A DNA stretch of 64,000 nucleotides from Robertmurraya andreesenii (GTDB lineage Bacteria > Bacillota > Bacilli > Bacillales > Cytobacillaceae): contig NZ_JAUSTU010000003.1 of assembly GCF_030813005.1 (NCBI RefSeq), positions 1-64,000 of the forward strand, read 5' to 3'. The translations under genes and the position numbers were made by a program. Shown here in pieces: positions 16,203 to 24,429 of the stretch. The notes below the pieces were generated by a model. It ran no database searches. It had not been told where the DNA came from and was given only the letters and a program-made list of their open reading frames with translations. Position 1 is the stretch's first letter, and the number at the start of each line of letters is the position of its first letter.

Positions 16203-17347
16203 CCCAATTACCAGCTCCTCATGGAGGAGAACTTGTGCAATTATTTGACCCAAATCTTGAAACAGATTCGATCCACATGAGCATACCGATTGACGCGATT
16301 GCTTTAAGTGATCTCGAGCTCATTGGGATCGGACTTTATAGCCCACTGAAAGGCTTTCTCGGGAAAAAAGACTATGATTCTGTCTTGGAAAGGATGCGAC
16401 TTCATAATGGGCTCGTTTGGTCGATTCCGATTACTTTACCAGTGTCTACAGCTATCGCCAGCACTTTAACGGTAGGAGAATATTACAAGCTAAAATTTAA
16501 TGGTGATACGTATGGGGTCATTCGCGTTTCAGAATGGTATGAACCCGATTTAGAAAGGGAAGCGATTCGTGTCTACCAAACAAATGAGCTTGCTCACCCT
16601 GGAGTGAAGCGCCTTTTTGAACGGGGCACTGTCTATGTGGCAGGTGACATTACCCTAGTGAAGAAAGTGGATAAAGGGAGTTCCTCAGACGTATGGTTTG
16701 AGCCGAAGGAAACGCGAGCACTTTTTGCTGCAAAAGGGTGGAGGACAATTGTTGGTTTTCAAACGAGAAATCCGATTCACCGCGCCCATGAATATATTCA
16801 AAAGGCAGCGCTTGAAACTGTGGACGGTCTGTTTGTCAACCCGCTTGTAGGTGAAACGAAAGCAGATGATATTCCAGCTGATGTTCGGTTAAAAAGTTAT
16901 CGGGTCTTGCTCGAAAACTATTATCCTACTGAAAGAGTTCACCTAGGTGTGTACCCAGCAGCAATGAGGTATGCGGGGCCGAGAGAAGCGATTTTTCATG
17001 CCATTGCTCGCAAAAACTTTGGCTGTACGCATTTTATTGTCGGTAGAGATCATGCTGGTGTAGGCAATTACTATGGCACGTACGATGCCCAAAGGATATT
17101 TAGTGATTTTACGGAGGATGAACTTGGGATTAAGCCATTATTCTTCGAGCATAGTTTTTATTGCTACAAATGTGATGGGATGAGCTCAGAGAAGACATGT
17201 CCTCATGGAAAAGATGATCGTGTCATTCTATCTGGGACAAAGGTGAGGGAGCTATTGCGGTCGGGAACGTTTCCACCATCGACATTCAGCCGCAAGGAAG
17301 TAGTTGAGGTGCTCATTGAAGGGCTAAAGGAGAAATCTACTGTTTGA
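16199..17347 (+). CDS. sat: Sulfate adenylyltransferase (ATP sulfurylase)
   Basis: A 382-residue enzyme making APS and pyrophosphate from sulfate and ATP. Signature QTRNPIHRAHEY around residue 190 includes the HxxH nucleotide-binding motif. GRDHAGVGNYYG and a CxxC pair (CYKC) near residue 320 are also typical of the monomer-type Sat. It starts with TTG inside the end of cysP. The length matches the Bacillus enzyme. It works between the permease and CysC/CysH. Confidence 0.96.
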   Translation: MTQLPAPHGGELVQLFDPNLETDSIHMSIPIDAIALSDLELIGIGLYSPLKGFLGKKDYDSVLERMRLHNGLVWSIPITLPVSTAIASTLTVGEYYKLKFNGDTYGVIRVSEWYEPDLEREAIRVYQTNELAHPGVKRLFERGTVYVAGDITLVKKVDKGSSSDVWFEPKETRALFAAKGWRTIVGFQTRNPIHRAHEYIQKAALETVDGLFVNPLVGETKADDIPADVRLKSYRVLLENYYPTERVHLGVYPAAMRYAGPREAIFHAIARKNFGCTHFIVGRDHAGVGNYYGTYDAQRIFSDFTEDELGIKPLFFEHSFYCYKCDGMSSEKTCPHGKDDRVILSGTKVRELLRSGTFPPSTFSRKEVVEVLIEGLKEKSTV

Positions 17348-17360
17348 GGAGGGGAGAGAA

Positions 17361-17963
17361 TTGCAAGTGACAAACCTAACATGGCATAAGCAAACCGTAT
17401 CCAAATGGGATCGACACGCTCAAAATGGCCATCGCAGCTGTGTTCTATGGTTCACAGGTCTATCCGGTTCTGGGAAATCCACGATCGCCAATGCCGTCTC
17501 TCATGAGTTATTTCGCCAAGGCATCAAGGAATATGTTCTTGACGGGGATAACATTAGACACGGTCTCAATAAGGATCTGGGCTTTTCAAATCGGGATCGT
17601 ACTGAAAATATTCGGCGTATTGGCGAAGTTGCAAAGCTATTTGTCGAGAGTGGTACCATTGTCATATCGGCTTTTATTTCTCCAATCAAAACCGATCGTG
17701 AACAGGTGAGAGCTCTTTATCCTGATGGAGAATTTTTCGAAATCTTTATTGATTGTCCCATTGAAGAATGTGAAAGGCGGGATCCGAAAGAGCTTTATAA
17801 AAAGGCTCGCCGTGGTGAAATCAAAGGTTTTACAGGCATTGATAGCCCGTATGAACGACCGGAAGATCCAGAATTAACGATTGCTTCACATGAAATCAGG
17901 GTGGAAGATGCAGTTGCGACGATTATTGAATTTTTGCAGGGGAAGGAAATTATTCCTAGTTAA
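17361..17963 (+). CDS. cysC: Adenylylsulfate kinase
   Basis: A 200-residue kinase that phosphorylates APS to PAPS. P-loop GLSGSGKST is at about residues 32-40, followed by DGDNIRHGLNKDLGFS and the lid segment FTGIDSPYE. It is encoded 13 bases after sat with GGAGGGG before its TTG start. It is a normal length and a normal part of the cysH operon. Confidence 0.96.
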   Translation: MQVTNLTWHKQTVSKWDRHAQNGHRSCVLWFTGLSGSGKSTIANAVSHELFRQGIKEYVLDGDNIRHGLNKDLGFSNRDRTENIRRIGEVAKLFVESGTIVISAFISPIKTDREQVRALYPDGEFFEIFIDCPIEECERRDPKELYKKARRGEIKGFTGIDSPYERPEDPELTIASHEIRVEDAVATIIEFLQGKEIIPS

Positions 17964-17978
17964 AGGAGGCGTTATCCG

Positions 17979-18755
17979 ATGGTTGGCAAGGTATATTTAG
18001 TTGGCGCTGGGCCAGGAGATCCTGAGCTGATTACGGTAAAAGGGCTCCGATATTTACAGCAGGCAGATGTTATTATGTACGACCGGCTGGTGAACAGGGA
18101 ACTCCTTCAATATGCCAGTGAGAAAGCCCTCCTTATATATTGCGGCAAACGACCACATGCTCATACGATGAAACAGGAGAGCATTAATCGTCTACTCGTA
18201 AAATATGCGAAGAAAGGTTGTCATGTCGTCCGCCTAAAAGGAGGAGATCCATTCGTCTTTGGACGTGGCGGTGAAGAAGCTTATGCATGTACGGTGAACC
18301 ACGTTCCATTTGAAGTGGTTCCAGGCATAACGGCTGGAATTGGTGCAGCAGCTTATGCAGGAATCCCTGTCACTCATCGACATTTGAGCAAAAGCTTTGC
18401 CTTCATTACTGGGCACGAAGAAGATCTTATGGCGAAGGGGCAAGAGTGGTCCCACTTGGCTAAAGCGGTTGATACGATCTGTGTCTATATGGGAGTCTCC
18501 CATTTGCCCTCCATTGTTAGAAATTTAATAAAGAATGGGAAATCACCGCAGACCCCAATCGCCCTTATTCATTGGGGAACATTGGCTGAGCAGAGAACGG
18601 TGATCGGAACGTTAGAAACAATTGAAGCGAATGTAAAAAAAGCACATATATCGAATCCTAGTATGATCATCATCGGGGAGGTCGTTCGTTTAAGTGACTC
18701 GTTGAGCTGGTTTCATGAAGAAGTGAATCTTCTGTTTCCAGCCATTGAAGGCTAG
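17979..18755 (+). CDS. sumT: Uroporphyrinogen-III C-methyltransferase
   Basis: A 258-residue SAM-dependent enzyme that converts uroporphyrinogen III to precorrin-2, the first step to siroheme for CysI. Motifs VGAGPGDPELITVKG at the start, RLKGGDPFVFGRGGEE near residue 85 and VVPGITAGIGAAAYAGIPVTHR near residue 115 are diagnostic. It is equivalent to ylnD of B. subtilis. AAAGGAGG precedes the ATG. It lies directly upstream of sirB. Confidence 0.95.
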   Translation: MVGKVYLVGAGPGDPELITVKGLRYLQQADVIMYDRLVNRELLQYASEKALLIYCGKRPHAHTMKQESINRLLVKYAKKGCHVVRLKGGDPFVFGRGGEEAYACTVNHVPFEVVPGITAGIGAAAYAGIPVTHRHLSKSFAFITGHEEDLMAKGQEWSHLAKAVDTICVYMGVSHLPSIVRNLIKNGKSPQTPIALIHWGTLAEQRTVIGTLETIEANVKKAHISNPSMIIIGEVVRLSDSLSWFHEEVNLLFPAIEG

Positions 18756-18767
18756 GAGGCAGGTCGT

Positions 18768-19502
18768 ATGAAGGCTGTTCTTTATGTTGCCCATGGTACC
18801 CGTTCGAAAAAAGGAGAGCTTGAGGCGAGAAGCTTTTTACAAAAAATTATGATGAAAGCCCCACTGCCGATTCAAGAAATAAGTTTTCTAGAACTGTCAG
18901 AACCATCAATGGATGAAGGGTTTGCACGCTGTATTCAACAAGGGGCAACAGACATTACGGTCATTCCAATTTTCCTTCTTGCAGCAGGGCATATGAAACG
19001 AGACATTCCCGACAATGTAAAGAGATGGAAACAGAAATACCCCCAAATACGTATTGAACTTCTGAATGCACTTGGGGTACAAGAAGAAATTGTCGACGGG
19101 ATTGTCGAATTAATACATGAGTCGATAATTGATTTGAAACGAAATGACTCGATCTTAATTGTTGGACGTGGCAGCAGTGATCCAGACATTTATCAAGCCT
19201 TTGCCCAAATTGAAAATATGCTGAGAAAACGAATCAAAATCGAATCGATTTCCACCTGTTATCTCGCGGCAGCTGAGCCAAGCTTTACTTGTGGGTTGAA
19301 TAGACAACTGACAAATACAACCGGGCGGGTGATTGTTGTTCCGTATTTGCTTTTCTCAGGGTTGCTCCTTTCAGAAGTGAGCCGAACCTGCCGAAAATTC
19401 GGTTCAAAAGTGATCCAAATGGGACCGTTAAGTCACTATCCTGCAATCGAATCCCTTCTTGTTCGAAAAGTATCTATCCCAAATATTTGCAGTTTGAGGT
19501 AG
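18768..19502 (+). CDS. sirB: Sirohydrochlorin ferrochelatase
   Basis: A 244-residue CbiX/SirB-type chelatase with two repeated halves: YVAHGTRSKKGE at the start with active-site H9, and a second half around residue 120. It inserts iron into sirohydrochlorin to give siroheme. It is equivalent to ylnE. In B. subtilis ylnF (sirC, precorrin-2 dehydrogenase) follows; here that gene is absent and an acyl-CoA dehydrogenase comes next. The dehydrogenase step must therefore be encoded elsewhere. Confidence 0.92.
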   Translation: MKAVLYVAHGTRSKKGELEARSFLQKIMMKAPLPIQEISFLELSEPSMDEGFARCIQQGATDITVIPIFLLAAGHMKRDIPDNVKRWKQKYPQIRIELLNALGVQEEIVDGIVELIHESIIDLKRNDSILIVGRGSSDPDIYQAFAQIENMLRKRIKIESISTCYLAAAEPSFTCGLNRQLTNTTGRVIVVPYLLFSGLLLSEVSRTCRKFGSKVIQMGPLSHYPAIESLLVRKVSIPNICSLR

Positions 19503-19562
19503 GATATACCCGCTGAAAAGTAGAAATATTTAGACAACATGGATTTTTGGGAGGTTTTTGTG

Positions 19563-20768
19563 ATGAATTTTGAATTAACGGAGGAACAGGAAAGTGTGAA
19601 GTCGATGCTTAGAAGGTTTGTTGATAAGGAAATCATTCCTAATATGCGCGAATGGGACCGGCAAGGACATTTTGAACCAAGCGTGTTGAAAAAGCTAGCA
19701 GATTTACAGCTAATGGGGGTCTGTATTCCAGAGGAATATGGTGGAGCAGGTATGGATTACAACACCCTTGCGATTGTTTGTGAGGAGCTGGAAAGGGGAG
19801 ATACCGCTTATCGAACAGCCGTATCCGTTCATACCGGACTAAATAGCATGACACTTTTACAATGGGGAACAGAAGAACAAAAGTGGAAATATTTAGTCCC
19901 TCAAGCACAGGGGGAAAAGATTGGGGCTTTCGGGTTAACTGAACCCAATGCAGGTTCAGACGTAGCAGCAATGAACACAACTGCCGTTCTAACAGGGGAC
20001 CATTATATTCTAAATGGCTCAAAAACATGGATTTCACTCTGTGATGTCGCTGATCATTTCTTAATTTTTGCCAAGACAGACCCAGGTCTTGCCCATAAGG
20101 GGATATCTGCTTTCGTTGTTGAGCGAACGTTTGAGGGAGTGGAGACGAAGGCGATCAAAGGAAAGCTCGGAATCCGTGCTGGGAATACTGGTGAGGTATT
20201 TTTATCAGATGTGAAGGTTCCTGTTGCAAATAGAATAGGGGAAGAGGGGGAAGGCTTCAAAATTGCGATGTCAGCGCTTGATAATGGCAGGTTTACGGTT
20301 GCTGCGGGTGCTGTTGGCTTAATTTCAGCAAGCTTAGAAGCAAGTTTGAAATATTGCCATGAACGACAAACCTTTGGAACGGAAATTGGTCGTCATCAGC
20401 TCGTGCAGCAAATGATTGCGAAGATGAGCGCGAACTTAGAAATTTCCAGATTATTAGTTTTTAAAGCGGGATGGTTGAAGAACAAGGGCATACGAAATAC
20501 GAAGGAAACGTCTCTTGCCAAATGGATTGCCTGTAATGCCGCATTTGAAGCAGCCAATGATGCCGTCCAAATTCATGGAGCAAATGGGTATTCAGATGAA
20601 TTTCCGGTCGAACGCTATTTACGGAATTCGAAAGCACCTGTCATTTATGAAGGAACACGAGAAATTCACACAATTATGCAGGGAGAGTATGCATTAGGCT
20701 ATCGAGAAGATAAGCCACTCCGAAAAAACCTGCCTGCTTGGCCGTTTGAGAAAACGTCCGTGCATTAA
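19563..20768 (+). CDS. Acyl-CoA dehydrogenase
   Basis: A 401-residue FAD enzyme of the acyl-CoA dehydrogenase superfamily. Visible signatures are LTEPNAGSDVAAM (FAD-binding), the C-terminal NGYSDEFPVERYLRN and VIYEGTREIHTI. The last holds the probable catalytic glutamate of the YEGT motif. It starts at ATG 19563 behind GGGAGG; an upstream in-frame ATG at 19539 lacks a ribosome binding site. There are only 60 bases after sirB and no terminator between them, so read-through from the sulfur operon is possible. The acyl chain specificity cannot be deduced. Confidence 0.88.
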   Translation: MNFELTEEQESVKSMLRRFVDKEIIPNMREWDRQGHFEPSVLKKLADLQLMGVCIPEEYGGAGMDYNTLAIVCEELERGDTAYRTAVSVHTGLNSMTLLQWGTEEQKWKYLVPQAQGEKIGAFGLTEPNAGSDVAAMNTTAVLTGDHYILNGSKTWISLCDVADHFLIFAKTDPGLAHKGISAFVVERTFEGVETKAIKGKLGIRAGNTGEVFLSDVKVPVANRIGEEGEGFKIAMSALDNGRFTVAAGAVGLISASLEASLKYCHERQTFGTEIGRHQLVQQMIAKMSANLEISRLLVFKAGWLKNKGIRNTKETSLAKWIACNAAFEAANDAVQIHGANGYSDEFPVERYLRNSKAPVIYEGTREIHTIMQGEYALGYREDKPLRKNLPAWPFEKTSVH

Positions 20769-20806
20769 TTCCTTGGCTTAAATGCTGTACTAACGCAAAA
20801 TTAAAT

Positions 20807-20835
20807 AGCGGGTCTATGAAAAGGATAGACCCGCT
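20807..20835. terminator. Bidirectional terminator
   Basis: AGCGGGTCTAT pairs with ATAGACCCGCT (11 bp). It lies between the acyl-CoA dehydrogenase gene and the convergent pbuX. Confidence 0.8.
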
Positions 20836-20841
20836 TTACTT

Positions 20842-22149
20842 CTATGATGCGTGCTGTTCCTCAACAGCGTGCATTTTTTTAGTTCGTGACGGTGCTAAAT
20901 GAAAGACGATGTTTAAAATAATCGCTGTCAAGCTTCCAATTACAATGCCATTGCTCGTTAAGATATGAATCCCCTCAGGGAGATGTTCAAAAACAGCTGG
21001 TACAGTCGTAACCCCAAGACCCATCCCTATCGAGCAGGCCACAATGAGCAAGTTTTCCTGTGAAGCGAAGTCAATTTTGCTGAGCATCTTAATTCCTGAA
21101 GCAATTACCATACCGAACATCGCAACCATCGCACCACCCAGAACTGGAGTAGGAATGACTGTTGTAAAGGCACCGATTTTGGGAACGAATCCGATCAAAA
21201 TAAGGAACCCAGCGGCAGTATAAATGACATTATTACGTTTTACCCCGGACAGCTGCAAAAGTCCGACGTTTTGAGAGTAGGTCGTATATGGGAATGCATT
21301 AAAGAATCCACCAAGTATAATCGCGAGCCCTTCTGCCCGGTAACCATTTGAAAGATCCTTTTCTGTTAGTTTTCGATTGGTGATATCTCCGAGGGCGAAA
21401 TAAACACCAGAAGACTCGACAAGACTGATCACAGCGACAATGGTCATCGTAAGAATGGCAGATGCATGAAAGGATGGCATCCCAAAATAGAAAACCTGTG
21501 GCAAATGAAGCCAGGAAGCCTCTAAAACTGGGGTGAAATCTACCATTCCCATGAAAAATCCTATAAGTGTACCAGTAAGCAAACCAATTAAGATCGCAAT
21601 CGCTCGCACAAACCCCCTACCAAATCGGTACAGAAGGATGATAAATAATAGGGTACCAAAAGCGAGGGAAATGTTTGAGATAGCTCCGAAATTTTCGTTC
21701 CCTTGTCCACCCGCCATATTATTCATGGCAACAGGAATTAAGGTAATTCCGATAATCGTTACCACTGAGCCTGTTACAACTGGAGGGAAGAAACGGGCGA
21801 GCTTTCCAAAAAATGTCGAGATAAGAACAACCACTAAGCCTGAAACAAGGATTGACCCGTAAATAGCGGAAATCCCATACTCGCCGCCAATGGCAATCAT
21901 TGGCCCCACAGCCGTAAAGGTACAGCCAAGAACGACAGGTAGTCCAATTCCGAAAAACTTATTCTTCCAAACTTGAAGAATGGTAGCGACTCCACACATA
22001 AAAATATCGATAGAAACAAGGTAGGTTAACTGCTCTGCTGTCAGACCGAGAGAAGTACCGACAATAATCGGAACAATTACAGCTCCTGCGTACATGGCAA
22101 GCACATGCTGGATGCCTAACGATGCGGTCTTTAATAGATTTGTATTCAT
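20842..22149 (-). CDS. pbuX: Xanthine permease
   Basis: A 435-residue polytopic NCS2 (nucleobase:cation symporter-2) transporter beginning TASLGIQHVLAMYAGAVIVP, a family-typical opening. The FFNAFPYTTYSQNVGLLQLSGV segment is the NCS2 signature region. Its start overlaps the xpt stop by four bases. This is the standard xpt-pbuX arrangement, which together imports xanthine and converts it to XMP. It is controlled by the guanine riboswitch ahead of xpt. Confidence 0.95.
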   Translation of the reverse strand: MNTNLLKTASLGIQHVLAMYAGAVIVPIIVGTSLGLTAEQLTYLVSIDIFMCGVATILQVWKNKFFGIGLPVVLGCTFTAVGPMIAIGGEYGISAIYGSILVSGLVVVLISTFFGKLARFFPPVVTGSVVTIIGITLIPVAMNNMAGGQGNENFGAISNISLAFGTLLFIILLYRFGRGFVRAIAILIGLLTGTLIGFFMGMVDFTPVLEASWLHLPQVFYFGMPSFHASAILTMTIVAVISLVESSGVYFALGDITNRKLTEKDLSNGYRAEGLAIILGGFFNAFPYTTYSQNVGLLQLSGVKRNNVIYTAAGFLILIGFVPKIGAFTTVIPTPVLGGAMVAMFGMVIASGIKMLSKIDFASQENLLIVACSIGMGLGVTTVPAVFEHLPEGIHILTSNGIVIGSLTAIILNIVFHLAPSRTKKMHAVEEQHAS

Positions 22150-22739
22150 GACAGAGCAACCTCCAATTCCTCTAAAAAGGCTACCTCTCCATTTTCCAAA
22201 GAGGAGATTCGGGCAAGGGATTCTACTTTATAGCCTTTTTCCCGAAGCGATTGACCGCCTTCCTGGAAGGATTTCTCAATCACAATCCCAAATCCTGCTA
22301 CTTCAGCACCAGCTTGATTTACAATCTCAGCTAAGCCAAGGGCAGCTTGACCATTCGCTAAGAAATCATCTATAACTAAAACCCTATCGTCTGAAGCGAT
22401 GAATTTGCTAGAAACGGAGATTTCATTTGTTTCATTTTTCGTAAAAGAATGGACCGTTGCTGTCAGCAGGTCGTTTACAAGGGTCAGTGATTTTCTTTTT
22501 CTGGCAAAAACTACCGGGACTTGGAGCTCCAGTGCCGCCATCAAACCAGGGGCAATCCCCGATGACTCAATTGTTAATACCTTAGTAATTCGTTCAGATT
22601 GGAACCGCCTTGCAAATTCTTTCCCAATTTCGACCATCAATACGGGGTCAATTTGGTGATTTAAGAACGAATCCACCTTCAATACTTGATTGGATAATAC
22701 TTTGCCTTCTGACTGAATCTTTTGTTTGAGTAAGTCCAT
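22146..22739 (-). CDS. xpt: Xanthine phosphoribosyltransferase
   Basis: A 197-residue salvage enzyme that makes XMP from xanthine and PRPP. The PRPP-binding motif VLVIDDFLANGQAA is near residue 125, and ESSGIAPGLMAA is near residue 63. Two adjacent ATG codons exist at 22742 and 22739; the second has the better distance from AGGAGG. It is the first gene of the riboswitch-controlled operon with pbuX. Confidence 0.96.
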   Translation of the reverse strand: MDLLKQKIQSEGKVLSNQVLKVDSFLNHQIDPVLMVEIGKEFARRFQSERITKVLTIESSGIAPGLMAALELQVPVVFARKRKSLTLVNDLLTATVHSFTKNETNEISVSSKFIASDDRVLVIDDFLANGQAALGLAEIVNQAGAEVAGFGIVIEKSFQEGGQSLREKGYKVESLARISSLENGEVAFLEELEVALS

Positions 22740-22761
22740 CATTTTTCCTCCTAGTCAAAAT

Positions 22762-22819
22762 AAAAAACCTGAAATCATTGCACCCTCAAAAAATGAGTGA
22801 GTCAATGACCTTCAGGTTT
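22762..22819 (-). terminator. Terminator of the xpt guanine riboswitch
   Basis: Read on the minus strand, AAACCTGAA and TCATTG pair with CAATGA and TTCAGGTTT. A T-run follows. It lies between aptamer and xpt, the usual off-state terminator. Confidence 0.85.
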
Positions 22820-22872
22820 GCCTTAGAAGGAAATGGAATAAACACCTACAAAATAGATGTATCCCCATTGCT

Positions 22873-22943
22873 CACTCATAGTCGGTGTATTTACGGTACT
22901 CCGGTAGAAACTTGCGGGCCATATCCCCGCGATTATATGAGTG
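22873..22943 (-). promoter_or_regulatory. Guanine-type purine riboswitch
   Basis: On the minus strand the aptamer reads CACTCATATAATC at its 5' end and ends CCGACTATGAGTG. It contains the conserved ATATGGC, AGTTTCTACC and loop-loop elements. P1 closes as CACTCAT with ATGAGTG. The discriminating base in the CCGACTATG segment is C, which pairs with guanine rather than adenine. It is followed by a terminator and xpt-pbuX. Confidence 0.96.
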
Positions 22944-23088
22944 AATGCGTTGATTATCATGTAGAACATATTATAGGGTCTTGTTTCGACTTTGTAAATA
23001 GCTGTCGAAAGATTTGTAGTTTCATTGATAGGGAAGAACAAAATTTTGTATCCCCCGTAGAATAGTATTAAAAATGGGGTGATTTACC

Positions 23089-23424
23089 TTGGTCAAGTGG
23101 AAAGATGTTTCGACCTCCAAGCATCTACTTAAACTCTTTGATGGAAGCAGGCTTATCAAGTCCTATCCGATAGGAGTGGGGAAAATACTAACTCCTACAC
23201 CTGGAGGAACCTATAAAATCATCAACAAACAGAAAAATCCAGGTGGTCCATTTGGAGTTCTTTGGATAGGATTATCAAAACCCCATTATGGGATTCATGG
23301 AACGAATAATCCCTCTTCAATTGGTAAAAAGGTCTCTCACGGCTGCATCCGCATGTATAATAGTGATGTCTTGGATTTGTCATCAAGAGTACCAATTGGG
23401 ACGGAAGTGTATATTCATAAATAG
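23089..23424 (+). CDS. Minimal L,D-transpeptidase (YkuD domain)
   Basis: A 111-residue protein that is essentially one YkuD catalytic domain. The motif HGTNNPSSIGKKVSHGCIRM contains H70, H84 and nucleophile C86. Such enzymes make 3-3 crosslinks or anchor proteins in peptidoglycan. There is no signal peptide, membrane anchor or LysM domain, unlike B. subtilis YkuD, so export and targeting are unexplained. TTG start with GGGGTG upstream. It is monocistronic and ends before a long inverted repeat shared with the convergent neighbour. Confidence 0.88.
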   Translation: MVKWKDVSTSKHLLKLFDGSRLIKSYPIGVGKILTPTPGGTYKIINKQKNPGGPFGVLWIGLSKPHYGIHGTNNPSSIGKKVSHGCIRMYNSDVLDLSSRVPIGTEVYIHK

Positions 23425-23459
23425 GGGCACTTTTCTAAAAGCTTTCCTACAAATAATAA

Positions 23460-23531
23460 GAACGTTACTCCTTAATGCAAATGCATTGACAATGATTGCT
23501 CGTCATGCACTTCCAATAAGGAGTAACGTTC
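23460..23531. repeat. 72-base inverted repeat with 15-bp perfect arms
   Basis: GAACGTTACTCCTTA at 23460-23474 is mirrored exactly at 23517-23531. An inner imperfect pairing, TGCA-T-TGAC with GTCATGCA, extends the hairpin. It lies between two convergent genes and is followed by CGTTTTC. It could serve as a bidirectional terminator, but it is longer than the others in the window and resembles a small dispersed palindromic element. Confidence 0.6.
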
Positions 23532-23541
23532 GTTTTCAGGA

Positions 23542-24132
23542 TTAATAGTCTGTAATAATGATATCACGCTCAAGGAACTGTTCAATCACTTCGCTTACTT
23601 GGAAGGAAACCTGTGGTGAATCAAAGTTCTCAAAAACGTATTCACAGCTATCTTTATACGCCATAATTTCTTGATAATGATCAAGATGGCGTTTAATATC
23701 TTCCTCGCTATCGCCGCGCTCCTTTTGTCTTTCGATTACGGTATCACGGTTAGCGTATATGAATAATCGCATAACACGATCTCCGTACATGCCCTTTAGC
23801 TTCTCTGTCCCTTGAGGATTCAAGGTTAAATAGACGAGATTATGGGATTCAAAAGCCTTTACAATATCCTCCTCACGAATTCCGTAATGGAAGCCGTCTA
23901 TTTCCACAGACTCTAGAAACTCCTGATTCTCTTCCATTCTTTTAAAACTCTCAACATCGACAAAATGATAGTCTTCACCATTTACTTCATAATGACGGGG
24001 AGGACGTGTCGTATAGGAGAGGACAGTTTCCATATCGAACATCGTAGCAACCATTTTTGCAATTGTCTTTCGCCCAGACCCATCTGGACCAGTGTAAATG
24101 AATAGCTTTTCCTTTTCTTTAATTTTGTACAT
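23542..24132 (-). CDS. Guanylate-kinase-like P-loop protein
   Basis: A 196-residue protein of the guanylate kinase fold. The P-loop region is YTGPDGSGRKT (about residues 13-23), followed by the GMP-binding-like SYTTRPPRHYEVNGEDYHFV, and YGI at the usual place. The canonical P-loop lysine position is arginine (SGRKT instead of VGKGT), so nucleotide handling may differ. Bacillus already has an essential Gmk elsewhere, so this is a likely paralog of unknown role. ATG has AAAGGAGG upstream. It is transcribed alone. Confidence 0.7.
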   Translation of the reverse strand: MYKIKEKEKLFIYTGPDGSGRKTIAKMVATMFDMETVLSYTTRPPRHYEVNGEDYHFVDVESFKRMEENQEFLESVEIDGFHYGIREEDIVKAFESHNLVYLTLNPQGTEKLKGMYGDRVMRLFIYANRDTVIERQKERGDSEEDIKRHLDHYQEIMAYKDSCEYVFENFDSPQVSFQVSEVIEQFLERDIIITDY

Positions 24133-24358
24133 AGATGAACCTCCTTTGGTTATATTTAATTATGGGATAAACAGTACGGCGGGAAAGGATGAGGGGAGAA
24201 GGATTTATAGTTATTTTTCCATTATATCAGAATTTTTACAAAATTTTAATATCTTATTTAGAAATTTTTCAAAACTTTTGGAGAAGAAAAATCCTTGTAC
24301 CACTATTGTGCAGGAGTGGCTTTCTAAAGAATTGTTTTGTGCATCATAAAGCTAGTGG

Positions 24359-24401
24359 TGTGACATAGATCACAAAATGATTTCCTATTTAATTCTATAA
24401 T
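24359..24401 (+). promoter_or_regulatory. Fnr/Crp-type box and -10 element upstream of the hemoglobin gene
   Basis: TGTGA-CATAGA-TCACA (24359-24374) matches the TGTGA-N6-TCACA consensus of Crp/Fnr-family regulators, including Bacillus Fnr. TATAAT is at 24396-24401. With a start point about seven bases after the -10, the box is centred near -41.5, the class II activation position. This implies oxygen- or NO-responsive activation of the next gene. Confidence 0.7.
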
Positions 24402-24429
24402 GGTGGTTAATATATTGAGGTGATGGGAA

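Noticed and set aside
21533..21862. Plus-strand open frame of 109 codons opposite pbuX
   Set aside because: Antisense shadow of a clear NCS2 transporter gene, with no start signal of its own.
22778..23065. Plus-strand open frame of 95 codons
   Set aside because: It lies across the guanine riboswitch and its terminator, which are on the minus strand; composition reflects the RNA, not a protein.
24140..24350. Additional gene upstream of yjbI
   Set aside because: Open frame of 83 codons overlaps the start and promoter region of the guanylate-kinase-like gene, has no ribosome binding site and a random-looking sequence.
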